DNA from: Tridacna crocea
Lineage: Eukaryota > Mollusca > Bivalvia > Cardiida > Cardiidae
Assembly (NCBI GenBank): GCA_943736015.1
Contig: OX031061.1
Coordinates: 15,137,290 to 15,201,289 of the forward strand
DNA length: 64,000 nucleotides
Direction of reading: 5' to 3'
This document shows, in pieces, positions 33,570 through 45,911 of the stretch (positions are counted from its first letter, which is position 1; each line of letters starts with the position of its first letter). The notes below the pieces were generated by a model. It was not told the DNA's origin. It did no database searches and was given only the letters and a program-made list of their open reading frames with translations. A program made the translations under genes and the position numbers.

Positions 33570-33798
33570 TTAACTCTTTACCACAAAATCCTTACTTTAA
33601 ACGACCCTAAGAAAGAAGCCTTTTGGAAACATTGTTGGAAAAGGAGAAAATGCTGATAACCAGCGTTTTCTCCTTTTCCCACAAAGTTTTCTACCCTTTC
33701 CACAATAAATTTAAAGTTTTGGGTCACATTTATTTTGTCACCTGCAAATGCTTTCAATATGGACTAGTCAAAAATGATGTTGTTAGGTAAAGAGTTAA
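33570..33798 (+). mobile_element. Hairpin MITE, subfamily A
   Basis: TTAACTCTTTACCACAAAATCC to GTTAGGTAAAGAGTTAA. The palindrome has scattered mismatches (CTGATAACCAGCG). A decayed right-end fragment follows to about 33870. Confidence 0.85.
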
Positions 33799-33904
33799 AC
33801 AACATTTAAATTGCTGTAAATGCTTTGAGTTTAGACAAGTTTGAGACTATAGTGTATGGTGAAAGAGTTCATCATCCTGAAGATGAAGTGTTTTTGGCAA
33901 CAGC

Positions 33905-34130
33905 TTAACCTGTTACCACACAGCAGAATCTTGGTATCCAACTTGAAAGCATTTGCAGACGACAATTTCAAAGTGGCCAAATGGTGCAATTTGCTTTGAT
34001 AGGGTTGAAAACTTTGTGAGAAAAGGAGAAAATGCTGGTGACCAGCATTTTCTCTTTTTCCAACACAACATTTTCAAAAGGCTTTTACGTCTGGTGCATT
34101 AAAAGTTGTCATTGTGTGGTAAAGGGTTAA
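33905..34130 (-). mobile_element. Hairpin MITE, diverged
   Basis: TTAACCTGTTACCACACAGC to ATTGTGTGGTAAAGGGTTAA. The centre is CTGGTGACCAG and the outer arms are decayed. A right-end-like fragment is also seen at about 34180-34300. Confidence 0.82.
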
Positions 34131-35178
34131 GCATCAGAGATAAAACCTGTACTAACCAGAAGTATTTTTGTTCAGTGCAGAAAATTTTCGCTCAGTTTCC
34201 AAGGTAAATGTAATAATTCCAGTTAAATTTTATCTGATATCTGCAAATACTTTAAGATTGGAGAAGCATAAAATTTTCGGGTGTAGTAAATACTTACCTA
34301 TGAAATATGGCTTTCCTAATTTTTCATTCCATTTTAGATGTTGTAACTTTCAGGAAACTTTGCTTATGTTAAAAAAATTCCAAGCGAAAACAAAGGATTT
34401 TAATTCTGTACAGCGGGGCCACATAATCAGTGCATTATAAAGCTATGTATGTCAGTTATGTAATGCCCCCCCTTAAAGTACATTAGATGCAGCATGCATA
34501 TTGGTGCACACTCATGCAGCTGACAAACTGAGAAACATTATTCCTCGAATTATTAGAAAGTCTTCCATATCTCACAACAAACATAAGCTAATGAACATAT
34601 TCTAATTACTAAAAGTTTCATTTCAAAATCTTTAATATGACATTATTATAAACTTTCAATATGTGACATTCGTTAATAGTAATCACGACACGGGTTCATT
34701 GAACTAGGTATAGAATTAGGTCAAATCTTTTAGCTTTCACGTTGGTATAAGAAATGACAACTCACCATTTTTGTTGTTCATAAAATGAATTTACTATCCA
34801 TGCCTTCACTCAGTCCAAGAAAAATTCACAACCACTGACAACTCGAATTAATAATATGACCGTATCTGATTAGCAGCTCTAAGTCTCCATCTTAGCTTGA
34901 CAGTTGCTTCCGAAATGTTGCGAATTTCAACAGCTTAGCGGAACATTCGGCCTCAATGAAAAATTCAGGGAGATTCGGCCCAAAGAAAGTTCGATAAACA
35001 CTTTGGTATCTTTTTTCTAAAGTCGTGGGCGCGTGCTGTTTTATCTTTATTGCACAAAATATAGTGTGATCAAAGTTACTTTATCTTCTCTTTGTTTTCA
35101 ATCCAATTTTTGTTTTGTTTTCGATTCAGTTTTTGTTTTGTTTTCAACCAGTCGTTTAATTTTGTTTTAGCCCTGCAT

Positions 35179-35310
35179 ATGAATGAAATAAATGTTTACT
35201 GTGATGACCAGCTCTGTGAAAAGGGGTTTAATGCTTCTGTAACTGTATCGACTGGAGTCAGTCTGCTGAGACTGATCTGGACCGATATTTCTGGTCAATA
35301 TTCTGCATGG
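35179..35310 (+). other. Candidate exon (weak)
   Basis: The frame MNEINVYCDDQLCEKGF... to ISGQYSAWQ lies between an acceptor-like TTTTGTTTTAG and a donor-like CAG|GTTAGT at 35311. No recognised motif or partner exon. Confidence 0.2.
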
Positions 35311-35512
35311 CAGGGTTAGTCTACCTCACTCGGCCGGTCTTTGGACAAAGGGGATTTTACGAGTTCACTAAACTTTATGTGATGCCTTTTCTTGGTACAG
35401 TGTAGGCATCACGTATATGCATTAAACCCCGTATTACCAGAGGAACGCTCAATATCGTTAGAAATGTGTTTTGAACGGTCGAAATAGATTCTACCTAGAA
35501 GCAGTATTACTG

Positions 35513-35736
35513 AAACCCATTACCACACAATCCCTACTTTTGACGCCCCTGAGAAAGAAGCCTTTGAAAACACTGGGAAAAGGAGAAAATGCTGGTAACC
35601 AGCGTTTTCTCCTTTTCCCCCAGTGTTTTCTACCCTTCCCAGAACAAATTTCTATTTTTAGTCACGTTTATTTTGTCGTCTGCAAATGCTTTCGATTTGG
35701 ACAAGCCTAAAATATTGTCGTTTGGTAATAAGTTAA
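35513..35736 (+). mobile_element. Hairpin MITE, subfamily A
   Basis: Left AAACCCATTACCACACAATCC (TTAA lost), right CGTTTGGTAATAAGTTAA. The left arm lost four bases (CACTGGGAAAAGG). Confidence 0.85.
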
Positions 35737-35951
35737 GAGTTAACAGCAGTCACGACGATATTTCAGTCATATGTTTTGTAAACATGTGAAAATGTATTTA
35801 ATCTTGCACGAGGCAGAAATAGAAACAATCTCAAAGTAGCTATATACTTTTCTAATGAATTTAGTAACTTCCAATGAATACGCCAAAATATTTTATAATT
35901 TACATAGATATATCACATAAAATTGAACTTCACCAGCGCAGATATTTTTAA

Positions 35952-36163
35952 AAACTCTTTACCAAACGGCAATATTTCAGGTTTGTCTAAATCGAAAGCA
36001 TTTGCAGACGACAGAAAAAAATGACTGAAAATTTGAAACTTGTTTAGTGAAGGGTAGAAAATATTGTGGTTACCAGCATTTTCTCCTTTCCCCGCTATGT
36101 TTTCTAAAGACTTAATTCTTTCTCCGGGTCCTCAAAATTAGGGATGGTGAGGTAATGGGTTAA
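35952..36163 (-). mobile_element. Hairpin MITE missing most of its left arm
   Basis: GAAAATATTGTGG runs straight into TTACCAGCATTTTCTCC, so about 20 bases of the left arm are deleted while the right arm stays. Ends are AACTCTTTACCAAACGGC and GGTAATGGGTTAA. Confidence 0.8.
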
Positions 36164-36764
36164 ACATAGGCCTATACACTTTACCCTCTTACCAGACGAC
36201 AAAGCTTTATCGACCCATGTCGGCCTGCACAGTCTGACCTCGTTCAAACTTTATTTTGCCACTGATTAATTTTCCGCCAGTCGAAGAACCATCCTACTTC
36301 ATAAGCTAGACGAGACTTTGGAAGCGGACCTTTCCACGGTACATCGAGTACAGGTACATTAAAAAAGCAACACTGATTGTAATAATAATACATATCTCTA
36401 TAATAATGTAATAACGATAATAATTTTGATCCAATTTACCGTTAATTTCACTCATTGTTATTCGTTGAATGATGTACAAAATTTCACTGAAATAATTTAA
36501 AATTGTCCAAATAGAATTTGATACAAAAAGTTACTTACCGCAAGTCAAAAAGTCCCGTAATTGATATAGAGTACTATGGCCACCGCTCGCATTTTAGCGA
36601 AACCTACCAGATTTGTGTCACTGACAAGAACTGTAACGTTATTCCATATTGTGGTATGTTGTTCCATTTAGCAAGAAGGCCCTGTACAGTTCAGAAACTT
36701 TGGTTGTGGTTTAACTCTGGTACAAATACTGTGTGGATCTTTATTCTTCTTCTTCTTCTTTCGT

Positions 36765-36970
36765 TCAACTCCTTACCAAGCGAAAAAATGTAGACTTAAT
36801 CAAATTGAAAGACTTTGCAGATGATGATTTAAATGTGGAAGCTCTCTTTTATACGATAGTAAACATTGTAACAAAAGAAGAAGATGCCGGTTTCCATTAT
36901 TTCCTCCTCAAGCCATAATGCTTCTTTTTAAGGGCTGTTAAAATTCTAGATTGTGTGGTGAAAGGCTCAT
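36765..36970 (-). mobile_element. Hairpin MITE, strongly decayed
   Basis: CAACTCCTTACCAAGCG to TTGTGTGGTGAAAGGCTCA. The palindrome is barely recognisable (GAAGATGCCGGTTTCCATTATTTCC). Confidence 0.6.
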
Positions 36971-37346
36971 AGGGGTTTTCAGCACAGAGGTCTGCAAGAT
37001 GTCCATGCAAAGCAGTTCGATTCCCGAAACAGCAAAGATAAGAGTAGTATGGCGCAGAGCTCCGTTTCAAAAGGCTTGAACAGAAGCATGTTTGTTATCA
37101 AATGAACCTGGGATTCAATTGTCGAATTTTGAGGGTCGTCGCAGAGTTTGGCGTTGGTAGAATATATGCATTTAAGTGTAGCTTGCATTCCCGAGTAAGG
37201 GTATGGGGCGGCTGATTATTAGTTTCATTACGTAGAAACTCGGTTGTTTGTTTTCTTTTTCTTTTATGATCTGCTACTTTTGTTGCATACACCGAAGAAG
37301 TTTTGAGTCTGCTTCAGCCGTTTTCACATCAAAATTTTTGATAAGC

Positions 37347-37520
37347 TTAACCCTTTTCCAAACAATCCCTGGTTTTTACGAGTCTTGAATAGTAGCCTTT
37401 CGAAAACAATGTGGGAAAAGGAGAAAATGCTGGTAACCAGCATTTCCTCCTTTTTCCACAATGTTTTCTACCCTATCATTGACCCTATCATTGACAGAAA
37501 TCGTCTTTTCAGCAAGAGTT
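37347..37520 (+). mobile_element. Hairpin MITE, subfamily C, right end lost
   Basis: TTAACCCTTTTCCAAACAATCCC, then the palindrome at about 37405-37470. CCCTATCATTGA is duplicated in tandem after it. Confidence 0.75.
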
Positions 37521-39240
37521 GTATAGCCGTTTTCAGGTCTGAGAGGGAAGAACACTCCTTCATCTCGGTTTTAAATACAATTTACCTAACAACTGCGGTA
37601 GGGAGATTCTCTATAGTTCCGTGGCCATGGTGTAAGCCTTTCGTTCGGGTGTTTTAGATTCAAATCATGCCCGGTCCGTGTATTTCTGCTGTGTTTTTGT
37701 TCATTTGCTCTTTGTCACGAACATTGTTAGTATAAGAGGTCAACTGATTTAACTGAGCATGCATACCCTGGATCGCAGCGTGACGATGCCCCTAGACATG
37801 CAGTTGTTTTGACTGGAAAATTTTTTGAGCAGCACATTGTTAAATTTTCTGACTTGGCGCATTCTGACTCGATATGACACTAAATTAATGTCTGGGATAC
37901 TTTGTAAAACTGTGCACAACAGGGTCTACATTCACCAACCATTCAGAAGACTATTTTTTTTAGCCTTATTATCGTTTTAAAAAGTAACACAGCTTAATTC
38001 TGATTAACCAATTGGCTCAGTCAATCAGAAGCTCTGTTTCTTTCAAATTTGGAAATTTCTTGTAAATAAATCAAAGAATGTTTTTACAGATGGTTGGTAA
38101 TTCCGGACCCAGTGTTCATCTCCGACCAAACTTCCGAAATCTTCACAAAGATTCATCGGTGTGTCAAAACTGTTGTCTTCATTCATTAGATTTTGATCAG
38201 TAAAGAAGCTCGAAATAAAATAGTTCCATTTTATACAGGTAAATTTATCAGTTTGAATGCACCTATAATGCATCCAGAATCATATTTCCTTGCCTGGAAT
38301 TACTGTTACCAGTGCTAGGCAAAATTGTTGGTTTACTTAAAAAAAACTTCGTAATTACAGCTTGAATTTGACTGTTTCCATCCTGTTCATTACTCATTTC
38401 CTAAAGATTTCCAGCTCTTTTAACATGCAGATTTAGCTTTGGTTATCTAAACATGTATACCCTAAGGTAATACTAAAATGTGCTCATTTTGCAAACCTGA
38501 TTATTCACAATGTACCTACAATAGCAATATGACGCCTTACTTAGCTAAAGGGCGAACTGAATCTTTTAATTTAAATAAAATCAAAACGCAATATCCGAAG
38601 CAATTTGGTTGTTCGATTGCGGGAGGTAAAATTGACCCCCCAGCCCTCCAGAAACCAATCTTTACATTACGTGACAAATTAAGTAATTCATGTAGTTTCA
38701 TAAAAATAATTGTGCTTTAATCAGACCTTAAGTTTCGATACTTATTTCACGATAATGTATTACCAAAAAGTGTGAATTTGTATTCCAGTATCAAAGTATT
38801 ATTAATCTAACACAAGTTCCGGCTGATAAAAGGAGATGATACAGATTGATTGAATGATAAATTGACGGAACAAAAGACAGCAAAAGTCGATTCCCTTAAG
38901 TAGCATTTTATCACGGTGAGCCGACATAATCGTTTTCTATACAAAAAATCGTGATATCCCACCATGATAACTATAAATGATCAGTGGAGAGAGCGGTATG
39001 AATCGTATCAAAATGACTGTCATCAATCCTCGAAATTGGCCGAGCCAAGGATCCAACCAGGACCTCATGTTCTCTTAAAGCCCTGGACGATACTGACTAA
39101 GCTACCAAGGTTAGGTAGCCCCAATTGTGTGACAGACAGATGGAGAACAGCCAAAATAAAACATGGTTAACCATGCGATTTTGTACTTAATTTTATTCGC
39201 ATTAACACGGTGGGTACACGTACACCGGATATGATTATAT
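37521..39240. other. No gene seen apart from one SINE
   Basis: Apart from the SINE head at 39043-39113, only short frames without motifs were found. Confidence 0.4.
39043..39113 (-). repeat. tRNA-derived SINE head
   Basis: On the minus strand GGTAGCTTAGTCAGTA (A-box-like) and CTGGTTGGATCC (B-box-like) stand at tRNA spacing. It is degenerate. Confidence 0.45.
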
Positions 39241-39250
39241 TCAATGATAT

Positions 39251-39601
39251 CCGTTTCTGCGCATGTCATATTCCTCGAATATTCGACTGTCTTATATGAC
39301 GCATCACGAGCCCCGAAAGAGGGCAGACTGTAATATTACGCGCTATAAAGTAGCAATGGAGAAAATGGTTTTTATCAATACGTTTGAGGAAAACGTAGGC
39401 CTGTTTTAGCCACAGATTTCTCTAAACTGCTGATCATAGCCGAGTGAATCGCACGAGGTAGCGTTTTATTGAGTAAACGGTTATTTTAGTTTGAAATTCA
39501 AAGTAACGGTTGTCGCGTAGGAAAGTGGTTCGGTTCTGTACCCAGGATGCCCAAATTAGACAGATGAGTATTTATAGAATGCAATCTAGCGGAAGATTAT
39601 G
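39251..39601 (+). mobile_element. 351-bp MITE, copy 1 (9-bp target duplication)
   Basis: The left end is CCGTTTCTGCGC and the right end GCGGAAGATTATG, flanked on both sides by CAATGATAT (39242-39250 and 39602-39610). It is about 90 percent similar by eye to 40542-40892 and exactly the same length. No coding potential. The 9-bp duplication suggests a Mutator-type source. Confidence 0.88.
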
Positions 39602-39745
39602 CAATGATATCTGTATGTACGCAAATGGCATGACAATACAAACAAAAAGATTAGTTTCGGGTTCTGTGATGCTCTCACCTTTAAGGCCATACACATAGAA
39701 ATATTTGAGTATGGATATACTTTTGTACATTTAGTCGCCTTTTAG

Positions 39746-40229
39746 CACCCCTCACAACGTACGTCAGTGTGACGCCACATGTAGTGATATCGGACCCTTG
39801 TTATAAAGTCAATGTGCGTGTTTTTTTTTTGTAATCGTTTCTTTAAATGATCTGAAAAAGTCTTTAGACCTCCAAAGCGTACAATAGGCTACATAGGGAC
39901 TTTATTTTTTGTCAAAGCTTTTGTTAACTACTTATAATAATGGAATAGACTTCGACCAACTATTAAAACCCAATCACTTTTTGATATTTGGTCGAAGTGT
40001 TTGTGCATATAGACATCTGCTTCCTGTCTAAAACATCAGAATATTAAATGCATTCATCTAATCATTAATGTCTTTGATAAATTCATGATAGTCTTTGTAG
40101 CCCGTTTGTATCCACCCAAGTTAGCCTCATTCTATCTTCATATCGTACTTACTTTTCAATATGGCGGACTTAAATTATGAAAATGCCCAGGTCCGATATC
40201 ACTTTCTGTGACGTAGGTTGTTACCCTTG
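39746..40229 (+). mobile_element. CAAGGGT-ended MITE, diverged copy 3 (484 bp)
   Basis: The ends are CACCCCTCACAACGTACGTC and GACGTAGGTTGTTACCCTTG. TTTAG flanks both sides (39741-39745 and 40230-40234). The inner TIR shares GATATCGGAC. The centre is unlike copies 1 and 2. Confidence 0.8.
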
Positions 40230-40359
40230 TTTAGGCTATAGCCAGTTCATCAATCTTCCTAGCCCAAATTGTGGTAGATCGCCATTGATAATTTACAAAA
40301 TTGATAAGTCAGTACGTATTCACAAAGTACATTATTGATAAAATCAATAGATTTATAAT

Positions 40360-40951
40360 TTAACCCTTTACCAAACGACAAAATCTTAAACTGGTCCAAA
40401 TTGAAAGCATTTGCAGAGGACAAAATAAACGAAATAAAAAAAAAAAATGAAATTTGTTTCCTGCAGGGTAGAAAACATTGTGGGAAAAAGAGAAAATGCT
40501 GGTAACAGCATTTTCTCTTTTTCCCACAATGTTTTCAAAAGCGTTGTCTGCGCATGTCATATTCTTCGAAGATTCGACTGTCTTATATGATGCATCACTA
40601 GCCCCGAAAGCGGGCTGACTGTAATATTACGCTATATAAAGTAGCAATGTAGAAAATGGCTTTTATCAATACACTTGAGGAGAAATGAGACCTACTTTAG
40701 CTCCAGATTTCTCTAAACTGCTGATCATAGCTGAGTGAATTGCACAAGGTAGCGTTTTATTGAGTAAACGTTTATTTTAGTTTGAAATTCAAAGTAACGG
40801 TTGCCGCGTAGGAAAGTGGTTCGGCTCTGTACCCAGGATGCCCAAATTAGATGGATGAGTACTTATAGAATGCCATCTAGCGGAAGATAACGTTTCAAAA
40901 GGCTTCTAGCTTCGGGTCGTAAAAACCAGGGTTTGTTTGGTAAAAGGTTAA
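40360..40951 (-). mobile_element. Hairpin MITE split by the 351-bp MITE
   Basis: Parts are 40360-40541 and 40893-40951. TTAACCCTTTACCAAACGAC is at the left, TTGTTTGGTAAAAGGTTAA at the right. The palindrome has GGGAAAAAGAG/CTCTTTTTCCC, changed on both arms relative to GGGAAAAGGAG. Confidence 0.9.
40542..40892 (+). mobile_element. 351-bp MITE, copy 2, inserted in a hairpin MITE
   Basis: The ends are CGTTGTCTGCGC and GCGGAAGATAACG, flanked by TTTCAAAAG on both sides (40533-40541 and 40893-40901). Removing it and one TTTCAAAAG restores an uninterrupted hairpin MITE, so this is a clear nested insertion. Confidence 0.92.
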
Positions 40952-42539
40952 TATATGTAGTTCCAATCCAAAAGAACATCCATTATTACATAACACCCCC
41001 CTCCAAAAAAAAAAAAAAAAAAACATCAACAGAATTTTGGACCCGACCAAACTGGAAGAATTTGTAGACGACAACTTGAATTTGTTAAGGCCAGTTTCTG
41101 TTTCCGGTGGCTCTGTTCAAATAAATTTAAGTGCAAGGATATGTTATTCTGAACCTGGGTATTCAATAAATTTGGCCTCATGTATTTTAATTGTTTCAGA
41201 TTGATCGTGGTATAGCATGCTGTTCTATTTCTTGCACTCTCTCAACTATTTTCAGGTGTCAAAATTAACATGAGTTAACTGGACAAACTCATTAAAATAA
41301 AATCTTAAATTCTTGAGGATTTTTTTCTCAAGTTTTTGTGAAATAATCAGATAGGTATATACAAAGGGATTTCCAACCAAGGATATTTATGTGCACGGTA
41401 TCTACAAAGAACGTAAAGACAATCAACAACGATTGGGAATGCATTGCAAGTTACAGTAGATGAGATCCGAGGCAATGACAAAAGGTTAGCAAAATAACAC
41501 CATTTCAATCTTACATAATACAAACTGTATTTCACAAAATTACTTTAAAAAAAATGTATATACTCGTAAGGTAGACTAGTATCATTGTATCTGTAAAATA
41601 TCCATGGTTTTAGTTATAGAGCATTGATGAAATGTCGCTATCTGGAATACCCAACTTAGGTCATGTAATTTATGGCTTTAAAGTGTAGAATAGGTGCGGA
41701 GTGGAAGTTATATAATACCAATAATGAGCGGTAATGGACCATGTTGGAGTTATGTTCAGTGTTCTAAACCATGATATTTGCACCAACTATAGACGAATTA
41801 TATTAACCCCCTTAAAAAACTGCAAAGTACAAAGACTTTCCATTTAGGAAGCACACTCATAAGACATGCATAACTCGGTGAGGTTTTCTTGTAGCCTCTA
41901 TATGGTAGTGAAATTTGTGGGTAAATGAGAAACTGCAATATCTCTTTTTCCACCTGTACAGCAAATCAGAGACAGCGAACAGGGCGCATTAATACATGAT
42001 GTTGAGTGTGTGACACTGTTTGGAACGAGAAATTTCATTGGTTGATATAAAATAACTGTCGTGCATTCAACCACTGAAATTTCGTACAGCTGCTCACACC
42101 TTTTTGTCGAGTGACACTGTTAGAAACGAGAAATCTCATTGGTTTATATGCGTGACCATCAGTACTGAATGTACGAACACTTGTCAATGGCGAAGATTTT
42201 TGAGCGAGTTCACAAGTTCAAATGACTGTACATAGTAACCAGACTGCATTGATTACTGACAAACATTTGTGTCTTTCTGGGTTGACAAACTATTTTTGCT
42301 ATCAGTTGTCCAAAGAGTAAGACTACATGTTTACAAGCGTAGAAAAGATATGTCGCTTTTTGGCTAGGGGCTAATGGCGCCAAGCATACTAGTAAAGTCT
42401 ACGTTTCAGACTTAAATTGCATATTCATTTATCCTTCATTTATCAAACACAAAAATTCTGCAATACAGACTATCACTGTACATTGTTTCCTTGCGCAATA
42501 TAGTCTATTTAAAACGTTGAAAGACTAAAAGAAAAACTA

Positions 42540-42542
<3 letters not shown>
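40952..42542. other. No gene seen
   Basis: A fragment resembling the left end of the hairpin MITE is at about 41030-41090 (TTTTGGACCCGACC ... GTAGACGACAACTTG), after a poly-A run. Nothing else is recognised except the short direct duplication. Confidence 0.4.
42008..42150 (+). repeat. Imperfect direct duplication of about 40 bp
   Basis: GTGACACTGTT.GAAACGAGAAAT.TCATTGGTT occurs at about 42010-42048 and 42112-42150. Confidence 0.65.

Positions 42543-42577
<35 letters not shown>
42543..42577 (+). repeat. (CA)n microsatellite
   Basis: About 17 CA units. The minus-strand cysteine/valine-rich frames across it are artefacts. Confidence 0.95.
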
Positions 42578-42581
<4 letters not shown>

Positions 42582-42919
42582 CCGATTCTGTAAAATAATG
42601 GGATCTTCTGGTGTGAGCTGGAAAATAGAGCATTGGTGAAACACGATGCACGATAAAGTTCGTGAGTGATGACAAATGCGTATACCACAGAGTTTGAACC
42701 TGTGGCGGTCAAGTTGAAACAAGAAGTGCTGGGTGCTGCTGTCAAAGAATCAGAGAATATGGATTCGTTGTTCAGCGTGCCAAACAGCGGTCTGTAAACT
42801 CCAAAAAACGAGGCAGACTTTTCGGATCGACCAAGATGAATTCAGACCCGATACAAATTCAAGTGGTCAGGATATCCTTCTGTTGGCTGTTACCCTCGTC
42901 GGGGAGCCATTTTGTGACC

Positions 42920-43120
42920 GGGGCTAACTAGAGAAGATTCGGTTGTAATTTTGAATTATTCTGTTGTTCCATGACTAAAGGTGGAATATTAAGCAGCCTG
43001 AAATATGGATAGAAAATAACTGTCAGGCTAGGAAAAATACAATTTATATACAAAAAAAAAAAAATTATATATACATCAAAAAGAAAAGATAGATGTATTA
43101 AGAGAGGAGTCCGACTTACC
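42920..43120 (+). repeat. Dispersed repeat shared with 45065-45240
   Basis: Both stretches contain CTCGGTTGT- or TTCGGTTGT-like text, TTCCATGA.TAAAGG, GTCAGGCTA.GAAA and GAGGAGT..GACTTAC in the same order. No TIRs or coding sequence were identified. Confidence 0.5.
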
Positions 43121-43125
43121 AATAT

Positions 43126-43623
43126 CAAGGGTGGCAACCTACGTCATAGCAGAGGTGTCGGAAACATTTTGAATAGCCGCCATTTTGTGCGCAAAGTGCA
43201 GATTAATTACTTTAAAAAGATATGTGTATCTAAAGTTTACTAAGATTATTTACTTCATCTAGTGACGGTAAATATATTTTGTCCTATTCGTGAAATCAAA
43301 ATGCCATGAAACAATGTTGTAATTCTAAACACTTCAGCACAAATATTCTTAACGGCATTGTATACGACATCTATCTTTAAATCGCACATGTGTCACCGGC
43401 TCCGAAAATAGTGTGGAGGTAATTGCAAAATCAACTAAACTAATGAACAAAATAGTAATGTATATCAACGAAGAAAATTGTCAGGTACCATAAGGACTGC
43501 TTTGTTTGGACAGATCTTCAATAACAATAATGTACAAGCTGAAAAAACTTGCCTTTTAAAACGAAAATGGCGGATTTAAAATGTCTCCGATGACGTATGC
43601 TATGATGTAGGTTGTTATCCCTG
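43126..43623 (+). mobile_element. CAAGGGT-ended MITE, copy 1 (498 bp, 5-bp duplication)
   Basis: TIRs of about 55 bp begin CAAGGGTGGCAACCTACGTC and, inverted, CAGGGATAACAACCTACATC. AATAT flanks both ends (43121-43125 and 43624-43628). No coding sequence. Confidence 0.85.
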
Positions 43624-44138
43624 AATATAGAAGAAAGAATTCTATTGTCTTGTCAAAGATCATATAGAAAAAGGCATTCTACGCTGCATGACACAACTCT
43701 CCCTGAGGACAAAAAACGCGGGAATGTAGTAGAGAGAAAGGACTTTAGTAATGCGCGCGCAAAGAGAGCTCACAGAATGTGCGGGCAAATTATAGTAACC
43801 GGCACATGTCGGTAATTTCCGGAACGGTCTCCGTAAACTGAAATACGGAACGTAGCATACAAAAAGTAACCTGCTTTACATTAATTCAAAGACTGAATCA
43901 AAATCTCCAAGTATTGCACAGGTCTTGGTCTTACTATGAAAACCTCTCCTCTGGGACTGCCCTGCTAGCTTTCATAATCAAACGGTTTTCAGTTTTCAGA
44001 AAATTATCATTCGAAGTAAAATTAATTTCTAGATGTGTGTACTTAAACGCTGATTCTTACTTTCTTCATCCAGTTCCAGCCTAAGACTTACCATTATGTA
44101 CCTAGACTACAGCGTCCATAAATCATGTTGATAAACAA

Positions 44139-44365
44139 TTAACCCTTTACCTGAAATCCCATTTTGAAGCTCTTCCATTTCAGCAGCAAAGAAAAGATGT
44201 CAAAAATATGGACGAAATGAGGATACAAATATCTGATTGAGTAGAAAACATTGTGGGAAAAGGAGAAATTGCTCGTTACGAGAAATTTCTCCTTTTCCCA
44301 CACTGTTTTCAAAAGCTGTCTGTGGTTGATACGTCAAAATGAGTATCTATGGAGCAAAGGGTTAA
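44139..44365 (-). mobile_element. Hairpin MITE, subfamily B1
   Basis: TTAACCCTTTACCTGAAATCCC to GAGTATCTATGGAGCAAAGGGTTAA. The palindrome centre is GAAATTGCTCGTTACGAGAAATTTC. Confidence 0.85.
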
Positions 44366-44390
44366 CACATCGCTCTAAGTCAACAAAATA

Positions 44391-44938
44391 TTAAAGGTGG
44401 CCCTTCAGATTTTGGGACGAAAATTTTACAAAAGTGCAAAAAAATCATCCTTAAACTCCCAAAGCCTTTTAATTTTCATTCATAAAACCACAGTAGTCGA
44501 AAACCGTCCGACAACACGAGAAATTAGAGATTTACTACGGCCCAGGTTGACACCAACGGGAGACACGTTCTCAGTTTTTAGATTATCAATTCACTCATTT
44601 ACTTACAGGAATACACAGAAAATCCAGCATAGCGTCCGAAGAAGACATTATGGAAAATAATTATTACATCTTTGTTATGATGGGGAATTTAAGCGTTATG
44701 AGTCACGTGCCAGTCACTTGACATTCCCACACTGCTTTATTCATTTTTTGGCGCGAAATCTAAAAATACCTGAAGAGGCTACGTAGCCTTTTAAGGGAAT
44801 ACCATCAAAACAATTTTTTTTTTGTAATTTTATGAATCTTAATTATTGATGATTTATATTATTTTTTCGTATGAATTTCAGTGATATATATATTTTTTAA
44901 TTTGGTGAGATGTAAAAATTCTAAATACCCACCTTTAA
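44391..44938 (+). mobile_element. AGGTGG-ended TTAA element, copy 2 (548 bp)
   Basis: It begins TTAAAGGTGGCCCTTCAG and ends TACCCACCTTTAA. It is the inverted partner of 6530-7075. TTAA duplication is usual for piggyBac-type or Kolobok-type transposition; the source is not assigned. Confidence 0.8.
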
Positions 44939-45064
44939 GTACTACATCATCTTAATAAAGTAATGGCTAGTGACATAACTGTGAAGAATTCTTCTCATCT
45001 CCTAAATCATTCCGGTATCCTTCAGCAATCGGCTAAAAGCACCAACTTAAGATCAGGGGCTGAC

Positions 45065-45240
45065 GAAATAAGACTCGGTTGTCAGATTCAGTCACAGTCG
45101 ATCTTTTATTCCATGAATAAAGGGTAGTGTAATGAATGAAAAATGGGAGGAAAGCAGTCAGGCTAAAGAAAGTACAATTCATATACAAAAATACATGTAT
45201 ACGGTTGATATAAGATTATGGGAGGAGTAAGACTTACTCA
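45065..45240 (+). repeat. Dispersed repeat shared with 42920-43120
   Basis: Second copy of that repeat (CAGTCAGGCTAAAGAAAGTAC and GGAGGAGTAAGACTTACTC). Confidence 0.5.
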
Positions 45241-45704
45241 ATGAGGAAGAAGAATTCTACGTTTCTAGAGAAAAATTATAGATCCAGAGTCGTTCTACAC
45301 TGAATCGCCCTTTTTTTTTTTTTACATTATAAACCGTACTATTGAATTCATAAACGATTTGTTATGATATATATGTATACATATAAACACTTCAGGTACA
45401 CGTCATTGAATTATAACATATAAGCTGTAGTTACGAGGTTTTGGAAGTAAACCGACAATTTGCTTTTTCACTGATGTGGCGAAAAGACTGTGGTATGACA
45501 CCTGATAAAATCCTACTTTTGACCTGTGTATGAAAAATCACCAGGATTAACCAGGTATATAGAAATAACCGGATTTAATACATACAAATATGTTTTTACC
45601 TACAGTCCTTCATCAGCACCTGCCCACTGTTTGTAACAACCATCACGATTCTAGTTATTTTAACTAAAGAAAAATACGAGGGTTGACAATGCTTTAAAAG
45701 AAAT

Positions 45705-45911
45705 TTAACCCTTTATCATATGACAAAACTCACGTTAGACCCGTCCCAATTGAAAGAAGATGCAGGTCTACGAATTTCAATGTAGCTGAAGTGATGAGAT
45801 TTGCCTTTAAAAACATTGTGGGAAAAGGCGAAAACTCCTCTTCCCACAATTCTTTTAAAAGCCTTCTTCCTCAGGGCCATTCTGAATCACTATAGTTTGG
45901 TACCAGGTTAA
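45705..45911 (-). mobile_element. Hairpin MITE with collapsed palindrome
   Basis: TTAACCCTTTATCATATGAC to TTTGGTACCAGGTTAA. The centre is deleted so that GGGAAAAGGCGAAAACTCC meets TCTTCCCACAA. Confidence 0.7.

Noticed and set aside
35092-35319. Phe-rich 75-residue frame as a membrane protein
   Set aside because: The first half translates a TTTTGTTTTG-rich simple sequence; only the second half (35179-35310) was kept as a weak exon candidate.
42509-42745. Minus-strand frames with alternating Cys-Val
   Set aside because: They translate a (CA)n microsatellite and have no coding support.
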